7,856 nt of DNA, taken from contig JAUUYD010000094.1 of NCBI GenBank assembly GCA_030590585.1, forward strand, positions 1 to 7,856, in the 5' to 3' direction. A program made the position numbers and the translations under genes. Of the stretch, positions 1 to 6,259 are shown in pieces; positions within the stretch are counted from its first letter, which is position 1, and every line of letters starts with the position of its first letter. This stretch comes from Spirochaeta sp. Its GTDB lineage: Bacteria; Spirochaetota; Spirochaetia; Spirochaetales_E; Spirochaetaceae_B. The notes beneath the pieces are model-generated. The model did not search any database and had not been told where the DNA came from. It saw nothing but the letters and a program-made list of their open reading frames with translations.

Positions 1-2
1 CG

Positions 3-1103
3 AAGTGTCAGTCTAAATGCCGGACCTGCTTCAATCATGCGAACCTTAACCGTGATGACGATCTCACCTTTGAGCAGCTGCGACTCATATCTGAGACGGC
101 TGGCTCCTTTGATAAGCTCTGGCTTTCCGGAGGGGAACCGTATCTTCGTAAGGACATGGTGGAAATCATCGCCATGTTTCATGAGAATAACGGTGTAAAA
201 ACCATCAACCTTCCTTCCAACGGCCTTGCCAAGGAGATTATTGTCAGGATGACCGGGGAGCTGGTGGAACGATGCCCCAAGCTGACGATCCATCTTAATT
301 TCTCTATGGACGGCCTGGGGAAAACTCACGATAGCATCCGCGGGGTTCCGGGGAACTTTCTTAAGACAGTTGATACTATCGAAACGGTGAGGAAACTCTA
401 CGGCGAGCATAAAAATCTGATGGTGAATATCGCTACGGTAATTACTAGTGAGGCCTACGATGAGATGCTGGAGCTGGCCGGGTATGTTGCTCAGAAGGGT
501 TTGTGCGACCTTCATATTCACGAGGTACTCCGAGGGGATATGCCCGACCCGACTCTTAAGGCCATCACTCTGGAACAGGTGAAAGACCTGAACATGAAAC
601 TCTCTCCGGTGATGGATCTTGGTGCCAAACGTCTCTTCAAGGATTTAAAACACGGAAAGAAAATTGCCCGGCTCACTTACATCGGAATTATGAGTTTCAT
701 GGAGATGATCAAGGAACAGAACCATGAAAGGCCTCATCACTGGGGTATGAAATGTACCGCCGGGGATACCACTTTCGTGATTGATGCCAATGGTGACTTC
801 CGCTCCTGCGAGATGCGCCCTCCAATAGGTAATCTGAAGGATTTTGATTACAATCTCCGCTCAGCCTACTACTCAAGTCTGATGAAAAAAGAAGTATATG
901 AGATTGGCGGTGGGGCCCGGGCTGACTGCTGGTGTACCCACGGATGCTGGATTTCATCGTCCTTGAAGTTCAGCCCCTGGTCGATGCTGGTTCGCCTTCC
1001 CCGGGTTTACAGGCAGAAGGAAAAGATGATTAAGGCCGTTCCGTCGCTGCCGATGGTGGATATAGAGGCTATTGAAGCTGCCGCCGCAAAGGTGACGGCA
1101 TGA
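3..1103 (+). CDS. Radical SAM/SPASM-type protein, 5' end outside the window
   Basis: The reading frame is open from the left edge, so the true start lies upstream; the ATG at 156 is internal. The radical SAM cluster CxxxCxxC is visible, with cysteine codons at 6, 18 and 27, reading CQSKCRTC. The GGEP motif that helps bind S-adenosylmethionine is encoded at 129-140. A partial TIM barrel follows, including the segment SMDGLGKTHDSIRG. The C-terminal part has a SPASM/twitch-like cysteine pattern: a Cys just before AGDTTFVIDANGDFRSCE, then IGNLKD and CWCTHGCW, which would hold an auxiliary iron-sulphur cluster. Family knowledge: such enzymes perform radical chemistry on peptides or small molecules. 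The substrate cannot be read from the sequence. The stop overlaps the next start by 4 nt, so the gene is coupled to a glycosyltransferase and probably shares its pathway. Radical SAM fold is certain; the SPASM assignment is likely. Confidence 0.9.
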   Translation, partial: KCQSKCRTCFNHANLNRDDDLTFEQLRLISETAGSFDKLWLSGGEPYLRKDMVEIIAMFHENNGVKTINLPSNGLAKEIIVRMTGELVERCPKLTIHLNFSMDGLGKTHDSIRGVPGNFLKTVDTIETVRKLYGEHKNLMVNIATVITSEAYDEMLELAGYVAQKGLCDLHIHEVLRGDMPDPTLKAITLEQVKDLNMKLSPVMDLGAKRLFKDLKHGKKIARLTYIGIMSFMEMIKEQNHERPHHWGMKCTAGDTTFVIDANGDFRSCEMRPPIGNLKDFDYNLRSAYYSSLMKKEVYEIGGGARADCWCTHGCWISSSLKFSPWSMLVRLPRVYRQKEKMIKAVPSLPMVDIEAIEAAAAKVTA

Positions 1104-2332
1104 AAGTCCTTCTTGCCGCCCATGGATCCCGGGGAGATGTGTACCCGATGATCACTCTGGCAAGGCGATTTAAGTCAGAGGGTCATGAGGTGACCATGCT
1201 CACGCAGCAGACGTATATCGAAGTTCTGAAGAAGTATGGAATTAACGGCCTTTTTACCGCTGAGGATGCCCATAAGGAAATGGGCAACCTGGATGATGAC
1301 GCGAGCAGTGTGGGAAATTCCATTAAATGGGCTCAGAAGTCTCTGAAAGAGGAGTTCGCCCTCCTGGGTGAAGCCTCAAAAGAAGCTGATCTGCTCGTCT
1401 GTACCAACAATGAGTTTTCGGTTTCCTCAATTGCTGAGGCTCGAAATATACCTGCGTTCCGGGTTGCCTATCTCCCGTCAATTCCCGGGAACAATGTGCC
1501 GCCGCTTATTCCCTGGCAGAATCTGCCGGAGTTTCTCTGTCATCCGATGTGGAACCTGATTAACAAAGGTTTGGATTTCATGGCTTTGAAAACGGCGAAT
1601 CGGGAGCGGGCGGCTCTGGGACTGGCTCCCATCAAGAGTCTGGCAAGGCATTTTATGGCAACCTTCAACAACCTTTTTGCCATTAATGATATTCTGGCCC
1701 CCCCGCATCCCTCATGGCCCGCGGGATCTTACCGCTACTGCGGTTATGGTTTTGAAGATCAGGTTAATGATATTTCTTCTCACCTGGAGGATTTCCTCCA
1801 GGCCGGTCCGCCGCCGATTTATATCGGTTTTGGTTCGGTGTCGGTGAAGAATCCGGAGGCTTTTACGGAGATGGCCCTGGAAGCTGCCGAAATGGCGGGC
1901 TGCCGGCTGGTAATGAGCCGGGGCTGGACGGGTTTGGGCCGGGAGAATATGCCGGAGAATACTATCCTGGTGGATGAGGTTTCCCACGATTATCTTTTCC
2001 CCCGAATGGCCGCCATCTGCCATCACGGCGGCTCGGGAACGATTCACCGGGCGGCCCGGGCCGGGGTTCCCCAGTTCGTCATGCCTATCATTATCGATCA
2101 GTTTTTCTGGGGTAAGCGTATCCACAGTCTCTGTGTGGGACCGGAGGCGAGGTCATCCAAAAAATTGAACTCCAAAGCTCTGGCCGATATCTTTACCGAT
2201 CTGATAACAAACTCCAGCTATCGGGATAATGCCCGGAGGCTGGCTGAATCGGTATCCCGGGACGGCGGAGCTGATGCCGTCTATGAGGCGATTGTAGGAG
2301 ATATGATACGAAAAGCCGTATCAGCGGCTTAA
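1100..2332 (+). CDS. UGT-type glycosyltransferase (GT1 family, sterol/macrolide glucosyltransferase-like)
   Basis: This 410-residue protein has the GT-B layout. An N-terminal Rossmann half opens with [21 protein letters not shown] (H8 to P16 loop), the acceptor-side signature of the UGT/sterol glucosyltransferase group. The C-terminal half carries the donor-binding motif: GFGS at residues 243-246, HHGGSGT at 308-314, and a [14 protein letters not shown] run at 322-338 whose Asp333-Gln334 pair normally contacts the sugar hydroxyls. Family members move a sugar from a UDP- or TDP-sugar to a lipophilic acceptor such as a sterol, polyketide or lipid; the acceptor here is unknown. No signal peptide or transmembrane segment is evident. 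The start at 1100 overlaps the upstream stop as ATGA, and AAGGTGA at about 1089-1095 serves as ribosome binding site inside the preceding gene. Translational coupling to the radical SAM gene is therefore likely. Confidence 0.9.
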   Translation: MKVLLAAHGSRGDVYPMITLARRFKSEGHEVTMLTQQTYIEVLKKYGINGLFTAEDAHKEMGNLDDDASSVGNSIKWAQKSLKEEFALLGEASKEADLLVCTNNEFSVSSIAEARNIPAFRVAYLPSIPGNNVPPLIPWQNLPEFLCHPMWNLINKGLDFMALKTANRERAALGLAPIKSLARHFMATFNNLFAINDILAPPHPSWPAGSYRYCGYGFEDQVNDISSHLEDFLQAGPPPIYIGFGSVSVKNPEAFTEMALEAAEMAGCRLVMSRGWTGLGRENMPENTILVDEVSHDYLFPRMAAICHHGGSGTIHRAARAGVPQFVMPIIIDQFFWGKRIHSLCVGPEARSSKKLNSKALADIFTDLITNSSYRDNARRLAESVSRDGGADAVYEAIVGDMIRKAVSAA

Positions 2333-2376
2333 AAGAAGGAGTTGAGGTTTTTCCGGGGTATCGTTATTCTAGCCCC

Positions 2377-2865
2377 ATGGCTGGTTGTTCCTGCGGAAGC
2401 GGCTCCGCGTATTCAAAATGCTGTAAACCTTATATCGACGGTACTCTTCAGGCTCCTACTGCGGAGAAACTCATGCGTGCCCGGTACACGGCGTACGAGA
2501 AGGGTGCGGTTGATTTCATCATGGATACCCATCACCCGGACAGCCGGGATGAGATTTCCCGGGATGCCACCGAAGAGTGGGCTAAAGAGTCTGAGTGGAT
2601 GGGTCTTGAAGTTCTTGAAGTCCGGGGCGGCGGTGAATCGGACAGTGAAGGAACGATTGAATTTACAGCCCGCTATCGGGGCACGGACCGGGCCATTGTA
2701 AATCATCATGAAATCAGTACCTTCCTGAAGAAGGATGGGAACTGGTATTTCAGCGATGCGAAAATGGTCAACAACCCTCAAAAGAGGGAGAGCCCGAAAG
2801 TGGGCCGAAACGATCCCTGTCCCTGCGGGAGCGGTAAGAAATACAAGAAGTGCTGTGGGGCTTAG
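2377..2865 (+). CDS. ychJ: YchJ-like protein with N- and C-terminal SEC-C zinc motifs
   Basis: This 162-residue protein has a SEC-C motif at both ends: C4, C6, C15 and C16 in [13 protein letters not shown], and C148, C150, C159 and C160 in [13 protein letters not shown]. Between them lies the NTF2-like YchJ core, with [20 protein letters not shown] and a later EFTARYRG strand. SEC-C motifs bind zinc and, in SecA, contact SecB and the ribosome; the role of YchJ itself is unsettled. The ATG at 2377 puts the first Cys motif at the very N-terminus, as in homologues, and no other start codon exists in frame back to the previous gene. No good Shine-Dalgarno lies within 12 nt of it; the strong AAGGAG at 2336-2341 is too far away. 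The gene starts 44 nt after the glycosyltransferase stop and may be read from the same transcript. Confidence 0.9.
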   Translation: MAGCSCGSGSAYSKCCKPYIDGTLQAPTAEKLMRARYTAYEKGAVDFIMDTHHPDSRDEISRDATEEWAKESEWMGLEVLEVRGGGESDSEGTIEFTARYRGTDRAIVNHHEISTFLKKDGNWYFSDAKMVNNPQKRESPKVGRNDPCPCGSGKKYKKCCGA

Positions 2866-2877
2866 ATATCTCAATTC

Positions 2878-2899
2878 TCCCTGTTTAAGCTTTCAGGGA
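2878..2899. terminator. Possible stem-loop between convergent ychJ and antitoxin genes
   Basis: A perfect 6-bp inverted repeat TCCCTG / CAGGGA encloses a 10-nt loop that contains the antitoxin stop codon (2885-2887) and an AAGCTT site. It lies 12 nt past the ychJ stop, where the two convergent transcripts meet, so it could slow or end transcription both ways. There is no clear U-tract on either side, so a terminator role is only suggested. Confidence 0.3.
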
Positions 2900-3169
2900 T
2901 CGCCGTTCCATAAGGATTTCACGGGCCAGATACATTTTTGCAAGACTTTGATACGGTACGTCTTTTTTATGTGCCAATATTTTTAAATCCTCAAGCATAT
3001 CTTCCGGTAAGCGAATAGAAACAGATTTCAATGAGGGTTTCAGATCGGGGAAAACACCTTTTCGGATTGAAGAGGATTCCATGAAATCCAGAGGAGAATG
3101 CTCTGCCCAGAAATCACGCTCTTCATCTTCTGATTTAAATACAGGCATGGCTTTAGTCTTGGTTTTCAT
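2885..3169 (-). CDS. brnA: CopG/ribbon-helix-helix antitoxin paired with BrnT
   Basis: This 94-residue protein matches the CopG-type antitoxin family (the one starting with a PxFKSEDEERDFWxxHSPLDF block, here at residues 9-29). The C-terminal half shows a ribbon-helix-helix DNA-binding domain: strand SLKSVSIRLP at about 46-55, helix A at about 56-68, then the turn and helix B from VPYQSLAKMYLAREI (71-85). The N-terminal segment is the part expected to wrap the toxin. The gene lies downstream of the toxin and overlaps it by 17 nt, the toxin-first order usual for BrnT systems. A GAGAGGG stretch just upstream of the ATG gives it its own ribosome binding site, which would help keep antitoxin levels up. 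It is expected to repress the operon by binding the inverted repeat at 3461-3481. The symbol is used by role; the family may be annotated as CopG antitoxin rather than BrnA proper. Confidence 0.85.
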   Translation of the reverse strand: MKTKTKAMPVFKSEDEERDFWAEHSPLDFMESSSIRKGVFPDLKPSLKSVSIRLPEDMLEDLKILAHKKDVPYQSLAKMYLAREILMERRSLKA

Positions 3170-3452
3170 AGAATACCCTCTCTTTTTTGTTCATATCTCT
3201 AGCGGATATAACTCGTATTCGATTGTTACGGATTGTGTATACAACAACCAATGCTCTTCCATTATTTGTAACGCCGAATGCAGCAAACCGCTGTTCTGTT
3301 TGTGAGTGCTTGATATCATTAAGAATTATAAGCGGCTCATTGAAAAAAATCTGTTCTGATTCACCGGTCGAAACATCATGTTTGATTTTATTCTTTTCTC
3401 GATTACCGCCGTCCCATTCGAAACCACTAATCCCTTTAAAGGATTTTTCCAT
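3153..3452 (-). CDS. brnT: BrnT-family toxin (RelE-like ribonuclease)
   Basis: This 99-residue protein fits the BrnT family in length and motif order: FEWD at residues 11-14, the NKIKHDVS segment at 21-28, a middle strand QRFAAFGVTNNGRALVVVYT (54-73), and the C-terminal block IRVISARDMNKKERVFYE (79-96). Known BrnT proteins are small RelE-like ribonucleases that block translation and are neutralised by the adjacent antitoxin. All motif regions are intact, so the toxin is probably functional. The start at 3452 has no Shine-Dalgarno, only CAATTC between the predicted -10 box and the ATG, and no alternative Met, Val or Leu start sits sensibly before FEWD. A leaderless transcript is therefore likely. 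The system is A+T-richer than the flanking + strand genes, consistent with acquisition by transfer. Confidence 0.9.
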   Translation of the reverse strand: MEKSFKGISGFEWDGGNREKNKIKHDVSTGESEQIFFNEPLIILNDIKHSQTEQRFAAFGVTNNGRALVVVYTIRNNRIRVISARDMNKKERVFYENQD

Positions 3453-3458
3453 GAATTG

Positions 3459-3487
3459 AGTGTATATCTATCCCATATACATGTCAA
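3459..3487 (-). promoter_or_regulatory. Sigma-70 type promoter of the brnTA operon
   Basis: On the - strand a perfect -35 TTGACA (3487-3482) is followed after 17 bp by TACACT (3464-3459), a fair -10 box. The expected transcription start, about 7 nt further on, falls at or beside the A of the toxin ATG at 3452. This would give an mRNA with no 5' leader. A TATACA hexamer overlapping the -10 at 15-bp spacing is an alternative. Confidence 0.6.
3461..3481. promoter_or_regulatory. Perfect inverted-repeat operator inside the brnTA promoter
   Basis: TGTATAT (3461-3467) and ATATACA (3475-3481) form perfect 7-bp arms around a 7-bp spacer. The repeat fills the gap between the -35 and -10 boxes and covers part of the -10. 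Ribbon-helix-helix antitoxins bind such short palindromes as paired dimers, so the site is well placed for autorepression by the antitoxin or the toxin-antitoxin complex. The repeat is seen directly; the protein that binds it is inferred. Confidence 0.6.
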
Positions 3488-3520
3488 TGCGCCATGAGAG
3501 CCCATTCCATCGGCCTAGTT

Positions 3521-3784
3521 TTAATTCTCACCAAGCTGATCCTCGATGGCTTCCCGAAAATTATCTACAAATGACTTCAACTCAGCATTCTCTTCCCGAA
3601 GCTTCTTAATCTCATAAACCATCCAGCGTATTTCTTCCCGGGCATCATCAATTTCATAACCATACTTGGAATTTGGATTCCAGCGTATCCAGGACAGCCT
3701 GCTGCCCCTGCGGTCGTTTTTTTCCAGTAATTGTTCCAGCCGCAGTAATCGGTCGATGTCTTCAGGTTCTTTCTTGTTGCTCAC
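3521..3784 (-). CDS. Small charged coiled-coil protein of unknown function
   Basis: I do not recognise this 87-residue protein. It has an acidic/basic helical N-terminus (EDIDRLLRLEQLLEKNDRRG, residues 8-27), a central aromatic and polar stretch SWIRWNPNSKYGYEID at 31-46, and a heptad-like C-terminal helix with leucines spaced as in a coiled coil (MVYEIKKLREENAELKSF, 54-71). No membrane segment or signal peptide is visible. The GTG at 3784 is the only ordinary start in the open stretch. It has no Shine-Dalgarno but is preceded by TATATT and 6 nt, the same -10-to-start geometry as brnT. The gene lies 68 nt upstream of the toxin gene's ATG on the same strand, and might be transcribed with it or be an unrelated orphan. 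Coding character (balanced helix, consistent charge pattern) favours a real gene. Confidence 0.6.
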   Translation of the reverse strand: MSNKKEPEDIDRLLRLEQLLEKNDRRGSRLSWIRWNPNSKYGYEIDDAREEIRWMVYEIKKLREENAELKSFVDNFREAIEDQLGEN

Positions 3785-3907
3785 TACTACAATATAGCGG
3801 AAATCAGGCGATTTTCCCTGCTGTCTTTCTTCATTACTCGTAAGGGGCTATTATTACTGTGATTGGTTGGTGATTTTTGCCGCGGGCAGCGGCACCGGGG
3901 GTGTGTA
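3785..3907. promoter_or_regulatory. Divergent intergenic region with GC-rich hairpin before the phasin-like gene
   Basis: This spacer separates the - strand coiled-coil gene from the + strand phasin/ABC1 operon and must hold both promoters. On the - strand TATATT (3796-3791) sits 6 nt before the GTG start. On the + strand TATTAT (3849-3854) is a weak -10 candidate without a convincing -35. A perfect 6-bp inverted repeat TGCCGC / GCGGCA with a 5-nt loop lies at 3878-3894, ending just before the GGGGG that acts as ribosome binding site. A hairpin there could influence translation of the phasin-like gene. Confidence 0.35.
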
Positions 3908-4228
3908 ATGTCAATTTGGGATGCTATGGAACGTGCCGCATATACGGGTCTTGGTCTGGCGGCCCTGACTAAAGACAAGCTTGATGAGGCTGTGGAAACA
4001 TTGAAGAAGGAGAGGGGCCTCACCGAGGACGAGGGCCAGCGCCTCGCAGACGAGCTTAAAGACGGTGCCGAAACGGCACGTCGTAATCTGGATGAGAGGG
4101 TGGACGCAGGGGTGGAAAAAGCCTACAGGCGGCTCAAACTCGCAACCCGGGATGATATTGAATCCCTGAAGCTTCGAATAGACGAGCTGGAACGGCGGTT
4201 GAATGAACAGGGAGAAGCTGAGGATTGA
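3908..4228 (+). CDS. Phasin-like coiled-coil protein
   Basis: This 106-residue protein resembles the short phasin-like family (polyhydroxyalkanoate granule-associated / PhaF-type regulators). A short amphipathic N-terminus (MSIWDAMERAAYTGLGLAAL) is followed by a long, highly charged helix. The C-terminal signature ATRDDIESLKLRIDELERRL (residues 81-100) ends in a coiled coil with Leu/Ile heptads. The ATG at 3908 is chosen because GGGGG at 3897-3901 lies 6 nt before it; a TTG at 3863 would add 15 unlikely residues crossing the hairpin. Its stop overlaps the ABC1 gene start as TTGA, so the two are coupled. No PHA synthase is present here, so a granule role is not shown; a lipid- or membrane-associated partner of the ABC1 protein is equally possible. 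Confidence 0.75.
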   Translation: MSIWDAMERAAYTGLGLAALTKDKLDEAVETLKKERGLTEDEGQRLADELKDGAETARRNLDERVDAGVEKAYRRLKLATRDDIESLKLRIDELERRLNEQGEAED

Positions 4229-6255
4229 GTAAAGTGGGCAGGAACCGACAGGGGAACAAATCATCGTCTCAGGGCACTGTTGTGCAGGGAACCGCTTTCC
4301 GGAGCGCCGCTGCCCGTGGGGCCGCTCCCGGGGCTGCCGCAACACCGGGAAAGGGAAAGGCCTCCTTCGAGAGAACCTCCCCCCGCGGTTTGATGAGCCG
4401 TGCACTGAATCGCATGACCCGCTATAACGAGATTCTAAAGGTCTTAATCCGTTACGGTTTCTCCGATCTGGTAAGGAAAGTGGATATTGATGTTTACCGG
4501 CGGATACGGGGGGGGAGTCGTAACTCCCGGCAGATCAGGCGGAACTGGAGCCGCCCTGAGAGGATGCGCCTTGCCTTTGAAGACCTGGGACCTGCCTTTA
4601 TCAAAATAGGTCAGCTTTTAAGTCATCGACCGGACCTTCTTCCGCCGGATTGGATACGGGAATTCGAGAAACTTCGGAGCATGGTGCCGCCGGTAGATCC
4701 CGAAGAGATCAGCCGGATTGTATCAGAAGAACTCGGTAAGCCTCCTGAAGAAATCTTTATTGATTTCGAGACTGTTCCCATTGCCTCAGCCTCCATCGCC
4801 CAGGTGCACAGAGCCAGGCTGATCAGGCCGCTGTCGGGGGAGGATTCTGCCTCAGGTGCATCGTTCTCCCCGCCGGGGGAGGCCTCTCCCGAAGCGAACC
4901 CATCTCCTTCGCCGGGAGAGGATTCAAGCTCGAGCGAATCACCTTCCCCACCGCCCGGGGACGCCTCAAGCTCTGGAAAAGCCACTTCGGCCTCCCCCTC
5001 CGCCGAATCTCCAGGCGATTTCCCACCTCGGGAAATCGAAGTGGCGGTAAAAATCCAGCGCCCGGGTATCCGGCGCATCATCGAGACCGACCTCTCCATA
5101 CTCCGGGACATTGTCCGCATTGCCGAAAAACGCATCCCCGCCCTGGCAGCTTTCAGGCCTTTGGACGCAGTTCGGGAGCTGGAACGGGCCATGATTTCCG
5201 AGATGGATTTCCGCAACGAAGCGGATAATCTGGAGGTTTTCCGCCGAAACATTTCTGCGGATGAGAATGTAACCGCCCCCGAACCATTCCGTGAGTTCTC
5301 AGGGGCCCGGGTTCTCACCATGAGCTATCTCGACGGCATTCATGTCGGTGATACCGACGCCCTGGATAAGAAGGGCTGCGACCGCAGCCTCATCGCCCGC
5401 AGAGGGGCCGAAGCAGTGCTATCACAGGTTTTTGAACACCGCTTTTTCCACTCCGACCCCCACGGAGATAACATTCTCGTTCTCCAGGACAACACAATAG
5501 CTTTTCTGGACTTCGGCCAGGCGGGAAGCATTCTGCCCAGTCAGAGAGCCTTTCTGGTCGACCTTCTCTCAGCCCTGATCCGTTCCGATGCCGTCCGGGC
5601 TATCAGGGCCGTACTGAACTGGTCGGGCTACCGCAGCCCCGAAGTTACCCGGCGGCTTACCATGGACATGGAGCACATTATCGAACGTTATCTCTCCCGT
5701 CCCTTCGGCCGCCTGCAGATTGGTGAAATGGTATCGGCCATGGTGGATCTCATCCGGCGCTACGACATTGAGATTCCATCAAACTTCTACCTGCTTTCCA
5801 AAGCTCTATCCACAATCGAGGATATCGCCACTTCCCTGGATCCTGAATTTGACTTCATTTCGGCATCCCGGCCTTTTGCCAAACGCATGATACGTAAGGA
5901 GCTGAATCCCGACCGTATAGCCGATCAGATTGCCGGTGCTTCCGGTGATGCTCTCCGATTTATCAGGGATTTTCCAAGCGAAACCCGGGATCTTATGAAT
6001 CTGCTCAAGTCAGGCAGGCTCAAGATGGAGTTTGAGCTTAAAGATATGGCAAAAATTGATTCCACCTTGAAAAAGGTGGTTACCCGTCTCTCCGCTGCCA
6101 TCATGCTGGCCGCCATGATAATGGCCTCGTCCATCCTGGTGCAGTCTCTCATCCCTCCTTTGGTATTCGGGATTCCGGTTATCGGTATCCTGGGGTTTCT
6201 CTTTTCGGCGATTCTGGGTTTTGTTTTATTAATTGACCTCTGGCGCCACCGCTGA
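4225..6255 (+). CDS. ABC1/UbiB-family atypical kinase-like protein with an N-lobe repeat insertion
   Basis: This 676-residue member of the ABC1/ADCK/UbiB family is longer than the usual 540-560. Motifs run in order: a basic, Ala/Gly-rich N-terminal extension (1-55), KIGQ at 127-130 (the family's inhibitory KxGQ motif), the Ala-rich loop ASIAQVH at 189-195, the lysine of VAVK at 276, EMDFRNEA with E326, D328 and E332, the catalytic HSDPHGDN at 409-416, and DFG at 429-431. Two membrane helices end the protein, roughly residues 620-645 and 647-670, typical for membrane anchoring. Family members act as ATPases/kinase-like proteins in quinone or other lipid metabolism; a UbiB role is not proved here. 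Residues 204-266 are a Ser/Pro/Gly/Glu-rich repeat tract between the Ala-rich loop and VAVK. All catalytic residues are present. The start is TTG at 4225 (GGGAG at 4210-4214) or GTG at 4234 (AGGA at 4221-4224), three codons later. Confidence 0.93.
   Translation: MSKVGRNRQGNKSSSQGTVVQGTAFRSAAARGAAPGAAATPGKGKASFERTSPRGLMSRALNRMTRYNEILKVLIRYGFSDLVRKVDIDVYRRIRGGSRNSRQIRRNWSRPERMRLAFEDLGPAFIKIGQLLSHRPDLLPPDWIREFEKLRSMVPPVDPEEISRIVSEELGKPPEEIFIDFETVPIASASIAQVHRARLIRPLSGEDSASGASFSPPGEASPEANPSPSPGEDSSSSESPSPPPGDASSSGKATSASPSAESPGDFPPREIEVAVKIQRPGIRRIIETDLSILRDIVRIAEKRIPALAAFRPLDAVRELERAMISEMDFRNEADNLEVFRRNISADENVTAPEPFREFSGARVLTMSYLDGIHVGDTDALDKKGCDRSLIARRGAEAVLSQVFEHRFFHSDPHGDNILVLQDNTIAFLDFGQAGSILPSQRAFLVDLLSALIRSDAVRAIRAVLNWSGYRSPEVTRRLTMDMEHIIERYLSRPFGRLQIGEMVSAMVDLIRRYDIEIPSNFYLLSKALSTIEDIATSLDPEFDFISASRPFAKRMIRKELNPDRIADQIAGASGDALRFIRDFPSETRDLMNLLKSGRLKMEFELKDMAKIDSTLKKVVTRLSAAIMLAAMIMASSILVQSLIPPLVFGIPVIGILGFLFSAILGFVLLIDLWRHR
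4834..5022 (+). repeat. Degenerate in-frame repeat coding for a Ser/Pro/Gly/Glu-rich linker
   Basis: Four imperfect in-frame units start at 4834, 4873, 4912 and 4954, with periods of 39, 39 and 42 bp and a longer last unit. Each begins with a variant of CCGGGGGAGGAYTC and encodes PGE(D/A)S or SGED, followed by Ser/Ala and a PSP-like end. The protein units are SGEDSASGASFSP, PGEASPEANPSPS, PGEDSSSSESPSPP and PGDASSSGKATSASPSA; a partial ESPGD echo follows. Units 3 and 4 also share TCAAGCTC. The pattern suggests slippage or duplication of one unit and later drift. Confidence 0.75.
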
Positions 6256-6259
6256 TCGG

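Noticed and set aside
1712..2125. 137-residue open frame on the - strand
   Set aside because: It lies opposite the donor-binding half of the glycosyltransferase and shows no domain or start signal of its own.
2342..2701. TTG-started open frame whose first residues look like a signal peptide
   Set aside because: The TTG touches the Shine-Dalgarno, and the protein turns into Arg-rich out-of-frame translation of ychJ, which has the conserved SEC-C motifs.
2413..2874. 153-residue open frame on the - strand opposite ychJ
   Set aside because: It is antisense to a gene with intact zinc motifs and has no recognisable features.
3236..3243. TGTATACA palindrome inside brnT, similar to the operator half-sites
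   Set aside because: It is only 8 bp, lacks the 7-bp spacer of the promoter palindrome and lies in conserved coding sequence; probably chance.
3911..4405. 164-residue open frame on the - strand across the phasin/ABC1 junction
   Set aside because: It is antisense to two coupled genes with good start signals and family features; its own composition is unstructured.
4623..5321. 232-residue open frame on the - strand inside the ABC1 gene
   Set aside because: It is Ser/Arg-rich shadow coding opposite a G+C-rich gene with clear kinase motifs; its long opening comes mainly from the repeat tract and codon bias.
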